NCBI GenBank assembly: GCA_903871715.1
Contig: CAIQHW010000184.1
Span: 1-7,860 of the forward strand
Length of the DNA stretch: 7,860 bases
Source of the DNA: an uncultured bacterium
Lineage (GTDB): Bacteria; Bacteroidota; Bacteroidia; Chitinophagales; CAIODY01
Reading direction: 5' to 3'
Shown here in pieces: positions 1 to 5,863 of the stretch; the first letter of the stretch is position 1; each line of letters starts with the position of its first letter. The notes beneath the pieces were generated by a model. That model did not search any database, had not been told where the DNA came from, and saw only the letters and a list, made by a program, of their open reading frames with translations. The position numbers and the translations under genes were made by a program.

Positions 1-541
1 ATACATAGCTGTTGTTAACTGGCAATGATATTGGGTCATAAGGATGAAATGGGTCGTTTTGATTGTATTGGTCAGGCAATTGCAAATTGGTGTAATCAAT
101 TTTTCGTTGTACAAAACCAATCGTAAAACCTGCCGATAAATAGCGATATTTAGTGGGGTCCAATCTTTTCCAATATGCCATATTTAATTGGCCATAGGTA
201 GAAGCCAACGAAACTTCGCCAGCTCTATCTGCCAACATTTGAATGCCAATCCCCAACATATCAGGCGAATTTTTGGCTGGCTTTAAACTCATATCAAAAC
301 CACCAGCAAAAGTGGTATAGCCAGTGTTTTGAGCTGCTACACTATTATCATTAATAAAGCGATAATCCCATTGGTTTCTAAAATTGCCAGAGAAACGATA
401 CATGCCTCTGAAGAAACCTGTATTGGCTGGATTCACCAACATTGGCGCATCTGAAAACTGCGTAAAATGTGGATCTTGCGCTTTTATACCAACAATTGCA
501 AAACATAAAATAATTGTGGTGGAGAGTAATATTTTTTTCAT
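1..541 (-). CDS. PorP/SprF-family type IX secretion membrane protein (3' end outside window)
   Basis: Reading the minus strand from the ATG at 541 gives 180 codons with no stop before the window edge. The protein opens with a signal peptide (MKKILLSTTIILCFAIVGIKAQ, about 22 residues) followed directly by DPHFTQFSDAPMLVNPANTG, the hallmark start of PorP/SprF proteins (xxQFYxxPxxxNPAxxG). Further on, GGFDMSLKP and LGIGIQMLADRAGE fit the alternating strands of an outer-membrane beta-barrel. Known family role: PorP works with the PorK/N ring and PorL/M motor of the type IX secretion system, and SprF paralogues help secrete particular large adhesins. Usual length is about 300-350 residues, so roughly half is visible. 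The sequence cannot decide between core PorP and an SprF paralogue. A consensus promoter lies upstream, and the C40 peptidase gene is divergent. Confidence 0.93.
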   Translation of the reverse strand, partial: MKKILLSTTIILCFAIVGIKAQDPHFTQFSDAPMLVNPANTGFFRGMYRFSGNFRNQWDYRFINDNSVAAQNTGYTTFAGGFDMSLKPAKNSPDMLGIGIQMLADRAGEVSLASTYGQLNMAYWKRLDPTKYRYLSAGFTIGFVQRKIDYTNLQLPDQYNQNDPFHPYDPISLPVNNSYV

Positions 542-564
542 GGTGATAATTTTATTTTGCGTAT

Positions 565-593
565 CAAAAATAACGTGCTTTATTATAAGACAA
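565..593 (-). promoter_or_regulatory. Bacteroidota-type promoter of the PorP/SprF-like gene
   Basis: On the minus strand, TTG (593-591), 18 bases, then TATTTTTG (572-565) match the Bacteroidota vegetative consensus TTG-N17-23-TAnnTTTG exactly. The -7 box ends 23 bases before the ATG at 541, leaving a short 5' leader of roughly 15-20 bases. This is the best complete promoter match in the window. Confidence 0.65.
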
Positions 594-655
594 CTTAAAT
601 AGCTAAAACGTTACTAACTTGGCGCAAATTAACAGTTCAATTTTAAATACAAAAA

Positions 656-664
656 TACTTTTTG
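656..664 (+). promoter_or_regulatory. Possible -7 box of the C40 peptidase gene
   Basis: TACTTTTTG is the TAnnTTTG consensus with one extra base. It ends two bases before the ATG at 667. I see no TTG at the expected upstream distance. If it is real, transcription would begin at or inside the start codon, so the message would be leaderless. In this AT-rich stretch a chance match is quite possible. Confidence 0.25.
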
Positions 665-666
665 CA

Positions 667-1434
667 ATGAATTTTTTTTGTGCAGTTGCCACAGCGCCAC
701 TTCGAGCGGAGCCCAATCATCGGGCTGAAATGGTTTCCCAACTTTTGTTTGGCGAACATGTGTTGCAAATTAATCAACAAAATAATTGGCTCAAAGTTAC
801 TTGCAATTTTGATGGTTATGAAGGTTGGGTAGAAATTAATTCTTTGATGCCCATTCCAGAAAATATTCCACGTGGGTTTAAAAAAATGGTAGCCAGCAGC
901 GATGCGCAATTGTTGAGTTTAGAAGCCATGGAAATGATTTCCATTATACCAGGTTGTGAAATTTACTGCAACAAAAAAGAGGAGGTTTTTTTCAACAACA
1001 ATATTTATACATTGATGGGCGAAACTGTGCCTTTTGTTTTTGATAAAAATATTTTCGACAAAAATGTTTTGATAGATTTTGCTTACACTTTTTTAAACAC
1101 ACCTTATTTGTGGGGTGGTAAATCTTTTCATGGAGCGGATTGCAGCGGTTTTACACAAACAGTTTTTAAATTGGTGGGCATTCGCTTGCCTCGTGATGCT
1201 TGGCAGCAAGCCGAAGTGGGAAAAAACATTTCTTTTACCGAAGTAGAAGAAGGCGATTTGGCATTTTTTAAAAATGAAAAAGGTAAAATTGCTCACGTAG
1301 GCATTTGTTTAGATGAACATGAAATTATTCATTGCAGCACCAAAGTGCGCATGGATACTTTAACCAACGATGGCATTTGGAACAAAGATTTGAATCTGCA
1401 AACGCATGATTTAGCTTTGATAAAAAGACTTTGA
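667..1434 (+). CDS. C40 family (NlpC/P60) peptidase with N-terminal SH3b domain
   Basis: A 255-residue cysteine peptidase. Residues about 4-65 form a bacterial SH3 domain (VATAPLRAEPNHRAEMVSQ, then LLFGEHVLQI and GWVEI). After a linker, residues about 135-255 form the NlpC/P60 domain. The catalytic Cys is C159 in GADCSGFTQ, the His is H210 in AHVGIC and the third polar residue is probably H222 in IIHCS. YLWGGKS before the Cys is also typical. Such enzymes cut gamma-D-Glu to diamino-acid bonds in peptidoglycan peptides. I chose the ATG at 667 because the SH3b domain begins just after it, as in Bacteroidota relatives. The frame is open back to a TTG at 619, which would add 16 residues. No clear signal peptide is present with the ATG start, so the enzyme may act on cytoplasmic muropeptides. 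The aminotransferase gene follows 51 bases downstream. Confidence 0.92.
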   Translation: MNFFCAVATAPLRAEPNHRAEMVSQLLFGEHVLQINQQNNWLKVTCNFDGYEGWVEINSLMPIPENIPRGFKKMVASSDAQLLSLEAMEMISIIPGCEIYCNKKEEVFFNNNIYTLMGETVPFVFDKNIFDKNVLIDFAYTFLNTPYLWGGKSFHGADCSGFTQTVFKLVGIRLPRDAWQQAEVGKNISFTEVEEGDLAFFKNEKGKIAHVGICLDEHEIIHCSTKVRMDTLTNDGIWNKDLNLQTHDLALIKRL

Positions 1435-1472
1435 TTTTTTCAAAAAATCATCCCTCACAATTTTCAATTTCC

Positions 1473-1480
1473 TACTTTTG
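1473..1480 (+). promoter_or_regulatory. -7 box in front of the aminotransferase gene
   Basis: TACTTTTG is an exact TAnnTTTG match and ends five bases before the ATG at 1486. No good -33 TTG is present 17-23 bases upstream. The position implies a transcript starting at or very near the start codon. The gene could also be read through from the C40 peptidase gene, since only a weak AT palindrome (1432-1450) separates them. Confidence 0.4.
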
Positions 1481-1485
1481 TGGCT

Positions 1486-2676
1486 ATGCCAAAAATATCT
1501 CATCGCGGCGAAACCATGCCGCAATCGCCGATTCGTAAATTAGTTCCATTTGCCGAAGCGGCAAAAAATCGAGGTACCAAAGTGTATCATTTAAATATTG
1601 GTCAGCCTGATATTGAAACACCTAAGCCAGTGTTGGATGCCGTGCGAAATTCTAATTTTAAAATCTTAGAATATAGCCACAGTGCTGGGTTTGAAAGTTA
1701 TCGCAAAAAACTGGTGCAATACTATGCATCGGTAAATGTAGAGGTAGATTTTTCGCAAATCATGATTACAACGGGTGGGAGTGAGGCGATTATTTTTGGC
1801 ATGATGGCTTGCTTAGATGCTGGCGATGAAGTGATTATTCCCGAACCATTTTATGCCAATTACAATGGCTTTGCTACTGAAGCCGATTTAAAAATTATTC
1901 CTGTTACGTCCAGCATTGATAATGGTTTTGCATTGCCACCGATTAGCGAATTTGAAAAATTAATTACGACAAAAACAAAAGCTATTGTTATTTGCAATCC
2001 GAATAATCCAACGGGTTATTTGTATTCAAAAGCAGAAATGGAATCGTTGGCAGCATTGGTTAAAAAGCACGATTTATTTTTGTTTAGCGATGAAGCTTAT
2101 CGCGAATTTTGCTATGATGGAGCTGCACCATTTTCTGCTTTGCAATTAAAAGGTGTAGAAGAAAATGTGGTGGTAATGGATACCATTAGTAAGCGTTATA
2201 GTGCTTGTGGTGGCAGGATTGGCGCATTTGTAACCCGAAACAAAACCTTGTTTGATGCTACGATGAAATTTGCCCAAGCACGATTAAGCCCGCCATCATT
2301 TGCACAAATTGCTGGCGAAGCTGCGGTTGATTTACCCAAAAATTATTTTGATGAAATCAAACAAGAATATACTGAGCGCAGAAATTTGATGGTAAAGATG
2401 TTGAACGAAATACCTGGCGTTTATTGCCCCAACCCTGGTGGTGCATTTTATGCCATTGCCAAATTGCCAATTGATGATGCAGATAAATTTTGCCAATGGT
2501 TGTTGGAAAGTTTTAGCTACGAAAATCAAACGGTGATGTTGGCACCAGCCACAGGTTTTTATGCCACAGCAGGCTTGGGTAAAAAAGAAGTACGCTTGGC
2601 TTATGTGCTCAACAAAACCGATTTGCAAAAAGCAATGGAATGCTTAAAAGTGGCTTTGGATGCGTATAATGCCTAA
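1486..2676 (+). CDS. Class I/II PLP-dependent aminotransferase (aspartate aminotransferase-like)
   Basis: A 396-residue fold-type I aminotransferase, full length for the family. In order: HLNIGQPDIETP near the N-terminus (substrate-side glycine region), TTGGSEAI (PLP phosphate-binding turn), N171 in NPNNPTG, D202-E-A-Y (pairs with the PLP ring nitrogen and O3'), the Schiff-base lysine K236 in TISKRYSACGGRIG and the carboxylate-binding arginine R370 in VRLAY. All catalytic residues are present. It moves an amino group from an amino acid, probably aspartate or another common donor, to 2-oxoglutarate in the cytoplasm. Substrate cannot be fixed from motifs alone. I start at ATG 1486 (MPKISHRGE), the usual beginning of Bacteroidota relatives. 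A GTG at 1480 is in frame but lies in the last base of the -7 box. The gene ends at a strong terminator. Confidence 0.93.
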   Translation: MPKISHRGETMPQSPIRKLVPFAEAAKNRGTKVYHLNIGQPDIETPKPVLDAVRNSNFKILEYSHSAGFESYRKKLVQYYASVNVEVDFSQIMITTGGSEAIIFGMMACLDAGDEVIIPEPFYANYNGFATEADLKIIPVTSSIDNGFALPPISEFEKLITTKTKAIVICNPNNPTGYLYSKAEMESLAALVKKHDLFLFSDEAYREFCYDGAAPFSALQLKGVEENVVVMDTISKRYSACGGRIGAFVTRNKTLFDATMKFAQARLSPPSFAQIAGEAAVDLPKNYFDEIKQEYTERRNLMVKMLNEIPGVYCPNPGGAFYAIAKLPIDDADKFCQWLLESFSYENQTVMLAPATGFYATAGLGKKEVRLAYVLNKTDLQKAMECLKVALDAYNA

Positions 2677-2715
2677 GCCTATTGATTCGATTGAATACAT
2701 CTTAACTCTTTTAGT

Positions 2716-2765
2716 AAAACAACAAATCCCGATACAGCCTATGCCGAATCGGGATTTGTTGTTTT
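2716..2765. terminator. Strong bidirectional rho-independent terminator
   Basis: Perfect 18-bp inverted repeat: AAAACAACAAATCCCGAT (2716-2733) and its complement ATCGGGATTTGTTGTTTT (2748-2765), with a 14-base loop. The outer A/T pairs supply a U-rich tail in both directions. It sits between the convergent aminotransferase (plus) and Hsp20 (minus) genes and can end both transcripts. Confidence 0.88.
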
Positions 2766-2779
2766 CTGTTAAGTAAATT

Positions 2780-3187
2780 TTAGTTTACCGAAATTTTTTG
2801 CACTGTGTTTTTCACTTCTTCTTTTTTTAATAAATCAACTTTCAAAATGCCATGTTCATACACGGCTTTGATGTTGCTGGCATCAATGTTTTCGGGCAAA
2901 GTAAAACTGCGTTTAAAATTGGTGTACGAAAATTCTTTTCTAGTAAATTTTTCTTCTTCCTTCTTTTGCTCGGTTTGTTTTTCGGCACTAATGGTCAGCA
3001 AATTTTTATCAACAGCAATGTCGAAATTTTCTTTGCTCATGCCAGGTGCTGCCACTTCTAGATGATAGCCACTGTTGCTTTCTTTAATGTTTACCAACGG
3101 TGTCGAAGCTTTAAAATCGGCTTCATGAAAGAAACCATCGTTTAAAAACGAACGCGATAAACACGAAACCGATGGGCAATCGCCCAA
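2780..3187 (-). CDS. Hsp20/alpha-crystallin small heat-shock protein, 5' end doubtful or truncated
   Basis: The alpha-crystallin domain is clear. With residues counted from a TTG at 3187 (135 in all), it starts at VNIKE (32-36) and continues through YHLEVAAPGMSKENFDI (41-57), LLTISAEK (63-70), a charged KKEEEKFTRKEFSY loop, FKRSFTLPENID (91-102), the GIL element (113-115, the usual G-x-L) and a C-terminal I-x-V motif (I132-V134) used in oligomer assembly. Such proteins bind unfolding proteins without ATP. The 5' end is abnormal. The reading frame is open upstream to about 3249 but contains no ATG, only the TTG at 3187, and the first 14 or so residues (GDCPSVSCLSRSF) are Cys-rich and not convincing as a native N-terminus. 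No promoter is visible. The same DNA is read on the other strand by the remnant at 3129-3416. I infer loss of the original start; a TTG start remains possible. Confidence 0.85.
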   Translation of the reverse strand: MGDCPSVSCLSRSFLNDGFFHEADFKASTPLVNIKESNSGYHLEVAAPGMSKENFDIAVDKNLLTISAEKQTEQKKEEEKFTRKEFSYTNFKRSFTLPENIDASNIKAVYEHGILKVDLLKKEEVKNTVQKISVN

Positions 3188-3416
3188 CGATTTATCGCAT
3201 GATGGCGCAGAAATATTGGAGCAATTGGATGCACAATTTAATCAAATTGCATTGCAACCTTATTACTCATTTATTTATAGATTTTTAGGAGGTTTAAGAG
3301 GAAGCGAACAATTAACGCATCAGTTAGCAAACATTCTAACACTGTTTGACCAGTACGCCACCACATCGGGTTTGATGAATGCCAATTACTTTCTTTTTGC
3401 AGGCGCAAAAAAATAA
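3129..3416 (+). pseudogene. 3' remnant of an unidentified gene (methyltransferase-like tail?)
   Basis: A plus-strand frame opens after a TGA at 3126-3128 and runs to the TAA at 3414-3416 with no ATG start. The earliest common alternative start is TTG at 3216. The product has a convincing protein-like C-terminus: DGAEILEQLDAQFNQIALQP, then YYSFIYRFLGGLRG, then QLTHQLANILTLFDQYATTS, ending MNANYFLFAGAKK. The final NYFLFAGAKK resembles the last strand of class I SAM-dependent methyltransferases, but with no SAM-binding motifs in the fragment this is a weak guess. Upstream DNA is the opposite-strand Hsp20 gene, so the N-terminal part of this gene is absent. I read it as a 5'-truncated remnant; its original breakpoint probably lies between 3129 and about 3180. 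Confidence 0.6.
3154..3198. repeat. Imperfect inverted repeat at the head-to-head gene junction
   Basis: GCGATAAA (3154-3161) pairs with TTTATCGC (3191-3198). Inside is a second stem, TGGGC (3173-3177) and GCCCA (3182-3186) with an AATC loop, extended by CG/CG after one mismatch. The hairpin covers the point where the two truncated frames meet. It could be a trace of the rearrangement, or chance. Confidence 0.5.
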
Positions 3417-3538
3417 ATACTTCAGGTTTGTTGAACTTATCTTCACAAATTGCTTTTTATAGAAAATGGTATAGTAAATGCAGTGTTTTTAATTTAAGCC
3501 TACCTATTTACGCAAATGCCATAATTTACTGATGTTTT

Positions 3539-3568
3539 TACGATTTTTTTCGTAGAATTTCAAATTCT
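3539..3568. repeat. Two adjacent small inverted repeats upstream of the repeat-protein gene
   Basis: TACGA (3539-3543) and TCGTA (3550-3554) flank a run of T, and AGAATTT-C-AAATTCT (3554-3568) follows at once. They lie 50-80 bases before the ATG at 3619, where a promoter or operator is expected. The 3417-3618 gap holds no gene and no clean TAnnTTTG box; CAAATTTG and CCAATTTG are one-mismatch candidates. Confidence 0.3.
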
Positions 3569-3618
3569 GTTTTGTTTCAAATTTGCATCGTAACAAATCA
3601 AAACCAATTTGTTTAACC

Positions 3619-5769
3619 ATGCAACTAAAATTTCAAATTGTACTAATTGCCTTATTGCTGATAAGTACGGCAACATTACGAGCCCAAAATGTGGGCATAG
3701 GCACCTCTGCCCCGAATTCATCAGCAAAATTAGAAATCAGCGACCCCAATCGCGGATTTTTGCCACCAAGAGTAGCTTTAACATCAACCTCTAATATTAC
3801 CACACCTATATCATCGCCCGTATCGGGCTTGATGGTGTATAATACAGCCACAGCAGGCAGCGGAGGCACAGCAGTAACACCTGGGTATTATTATTGCGAT
3901 GGCACACAATGGGTGCGCATGATAGCGCCTACCAATACCAACACCTTAACTTCATCAGGCAATACAATCACTTCAACCGCCAACGGTATAGCCGCCACAG
4001 CATCGGCAGTGAATAGCGTTTCCAATTCTTCATCTACCAATACATTAACTACCACAGTAAATGGGGTAGCAGGTACAGGTGTAAATATTATCAATTCCAA
4101 TGCCACCAGTTTAAGTGGTAAAAACTTAATCACAACAATTAATGGCGTGGCATCAACGGCATTAGATTTAACCCCAGCTATAACGGCAGCCACCACACAT
4201 ACCTTAGGTTTATCGGGCAATACGTTAACCTCCACAGTAAATGGTGTAGCAGCTACATCTAGTGCCATAGGCACAGTAAGCAACACCTCATCGGGCAATA
4301 ATTTAACCACCACCATCAATGGCATAGCAGGCACATCGGTACCGATGATTAATTCACACACTTTTAATGTATCGGGCAATGTATTAACGAGTAGCGTAAA
4401 CGGCGTATCAGATACCACTTTAGCCATTACTAGTGTAGGCAATACTTCATCGGCTAATACGATGAAAACTACTATCAATGGGATATCGGGCTCAACAGTA
4501 CCCATTATAAATACGAACACATTAGGATTGTCAGGTAATACATTAAGTTCTACCATTAATGGCGTGGCGGCTACTTCGAATGTAATTGGTTCGGTAAGTA
4601 ATTCCTTAAGTGGCACTAATTTAACTACCACTGTCAATGGAGTAGCTGGTTCGGCGGTTGATTTATTATCTGCCATCACGCCTTCTATACCAAGCATTAC
4701 CCTTAATTCGTTAGGTTTATCGAGCAATACGCTTACTTCTACTGTAAATTTGGTAGGGGCTACTTCGAATACAATTAGTTCTGTAAGTAATACTTCATCG
4801 GCTAATAATTTAAGCACTACTATCAATGGAGTAGTTGGTTCCACTGTGCCAATAGTTAATACAGTGGCTAATACTTCATCAGCCAATACAATTAAAACCA
4901 CTGTAAATGGGGTAGCTGGGTCAACAGTGAACATGATTAACAGCAATACTACCAGTTTAAGTGGCACAAATTTAACCACCACTGTAAATGGGGTAGCTGC
5001 CATAGCATTAGATTTAACATCAGCCATTACCTCAAAAGCTTGGAGCTTAACAGGTAATAGCGGCACCAGTTATGCCAGTAATTTTTTAGGCACAACCGAC
5101 AATAAAAGTTTAAGAATAAAAACCAACAATACGGCTCGAATGATTGTGGATTCATTGGGCAAAGTGGGTATAGGTACAGCTTCACCCACCAATGTGTTGC
5201 ACGTGTATGCAGCTTCAAACCCATTAAGAATTGAAGGACTGCAAACTTCTACTTCAGCAACTGACAATTTGTTGTCTGCAACATCAACTCAAGTTGTAAA
5301 CAAATCAATTTTAGGAGCAAGTTATTTTATTGGTCATATTACAAGTGACTTTTCATCTACGACAACAAACAGTATATTGAAAATTATTTCACAAAATGAA
5401 GTATTGGATTTAGGAAATGAATACAATAGCTCAACAGGAATATTTTCCCCTGTATCTTCTGGAACTTATATTTATGAAATTGAATTAAATGCTGTGAGTA
5501 GCTCGTTAGCAACCAATGATTATGGTAGCTCTCCAAACCCAACTAGAAATGTTATGGGTTTTGTTGATAATTCGACTAATAAATGGATTGGAAGGTTTAA
5601 TTATGAACTACCAAATCATACTCGTTCTTATTACTGCAAGGGAGTAGTAAATTTAACGGCTGGCTCAAGCTATTATTTCGGAGTTGCCTTTAACTCTACA
5701 ACATTGATTTCAGCATATCCTGCAACTAGTGTACCTGGAACCCGATTTTCAATACGCCGAATTAATTAA
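3619..5769 (+). CDS. Secreted repeat protein with fibre-like modules and C1q-like C-terminal domain
   Basis: 716 residues, start ATG 3619. Residues 1-23 are a signal peptide (MQLKFQIVLIALLLISTATL, then RAQ). Residues 24-97 are a module common in Bacteroidota surface proteins: VGIGTSAPNSSAKLEI, RGFLPPRVALTS, GLMVYNTA, GYYYCDGTQWVRM. Residues 114-471 are about 13 repeats of consensus NxLxTTxNGVAG (see the repeat entry), rich in Thr, Ser, Asn and Gly and nearly free of charge, probably a beta-rich stalk. Residues 480-530 hold DNKSLRIKTNNTARMIVDS and KVGIGTASPTNVLHV, typical of fibre-like proteins. Residues about 570-716 resemble a C1q/TNF-like jelly roll (FSPVSSGTYIYEIEL, LTAGSSYYFGVAF, final GTRFSIRRIN). 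No type IX sorting domain is recognisable. Likely role, by inference: an exported surface fibre or adhesin ending in a ligand-binding head. Glycine codons change sharply after about 5236. The TTG at 3583 would only put extra polar residues before the signal peptide. Confidence 0.85.
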   Translation: MQLKFQIVLIALLLISTATLRAQNVGIGTSAPNSSAKLEISDPNRGFLPPRVALTSTSNITTPISSPVSGLMVYNTATAGSGGTAVTPGYYYCDGTQWVRMIAPTNTNTLTSSGNTITSTANGIAATASAVNSVSNSSSTNTLTTTVNGVAGTGVNIINSNATSLSGKNLITTINGVASTALDLTPAITAATTHTLGLSGNTLTSTVNGVAATSSAIGTVSNTSSGNNLTTTINGIAGTSVPMINSHTFNVSGNVLTSSVNGVSDTTLAITSVGNTSSANTMKTTINGISGSTVPIINTNTLGLSGNTLSSTINGVAATSNVIGSVSNSLSGTNLTTTVNGVAGSAVDLLSAITPSIPSITLNSLGLSSNTLTSTVNLVGATSNTISSVSNTSSANNLSTTINGVVGSTVPIVNTVANTSSANTIKTTVNGVAGSTVNMINSNTTSLSGTNLTTTVNGVAAIALDLTSAITSKAWSLTGNSGTSYASNFLGTTDNKSLRIKTNNTARMIVDSLGKVGIGTASPTNVLHVYAASNPLRIEGLQTSTSATDNLLSATSTQVVNKSILGASYFIGHITSDFSSTTTNSILKIISQNEVLDLGNEYNSSTGIFSPVSSGTYIYEIELNAVSSSLATNDYGSSPNPTRNVMGFVDNSTNKWIGRFNYELPNHTRSYYCKGVVNLTAGSSYYFGVAFNSTTLISAYPATSVPGTRFSIRRIN
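3958..5031 (+). repeat. Array of about 13 degenerate 26-27-residue coding repeats
   Basis: Each unit is about 78-81 bases with a core such as GNTLTSTVNGVAATS or GNNLTTTINGIAGTSV. Two versions tend to alternate: one ends in IGTVSNTSS (26 residues), the other in VPMINSHTFNVS (27 residues). Units 3, 9 and 13 differ by carrying A-LDL or VDL followed by SAIT or PAIT; units 3 and 9 are also longer. DNA copies have diverged widely at third positions, so the array is not freshly duplicated. Confidence 0.85.
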
Positions 5770-5830
5770 ACCTAAACTTCACTCTGCTACCATCTTTAAA
5801 ATGCAGTAGGAAAGTATTGTTGATGCCATT

Positions 5831-5845
5831 TAGTTTTTAAAACTA
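5831..5845. terminator. Weak AT-rich palindrome between convergent genes
   Basis: TAGTTTT-T-AAAACTA lies between the end of the repeat-protein gene and the end of rpe, where a bidirectional terminator would be expected. The stem is all A/T apart from one G-C pair and has almost no loop, so terminator function is doubtful. Nothing stronger is visible in this 94-base gap. Confidence 0.25.
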
Positions 5846-5863
5846 TTTCATTTTAAAGGCAAG

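Noticed and set aside
384..602. A 72-residue plus-strand open frame
   Set aside because: It lies opposite the start of the PorP/SprF-like gene, which has a clear signal peptide and family motif. It continues into the promoter region and has no recognisable domain.
1432..1450. Perfect palindrome TGATTTTTT-C-AAAAAATCA after the C40 peptidase gene
   Set aside because: Almost entirely A/T, with a one-base loop and no T tract beyond it. It overlaps the stop codon. Too weak to call a terminator.
2805..3065. Plus-strand frames opposite the Hsp20 gene
   Set aside because: They are hydrophobic antisense shadows of the alpha-crystallin domain, which is strongly recognisable on the minus strand.
3421..3450. 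TTCA...TGAA hairpin after the 3' remnant
   Set aside because: Only four base pairs and no T run after it; not supportable as a terminator.
3958..5031. The repeat array as a CRISPR or non-coding tandem repeat
   Set aside because: Units are degenerate at the DNA level, stay in one open frame and conserve protein motifs. There are no identical direct repeats with unique spacers.
3891..5066. A 391-residue open frame on the minus strand, opposite the repeat region
   Set aside because: It is opposite the repeat array and its PATPFTVVV-like periodicity simply mirrors the plus-strand repeats. It has no family match that I recognise, and the plus strand has a signal peptide and recognised modules.
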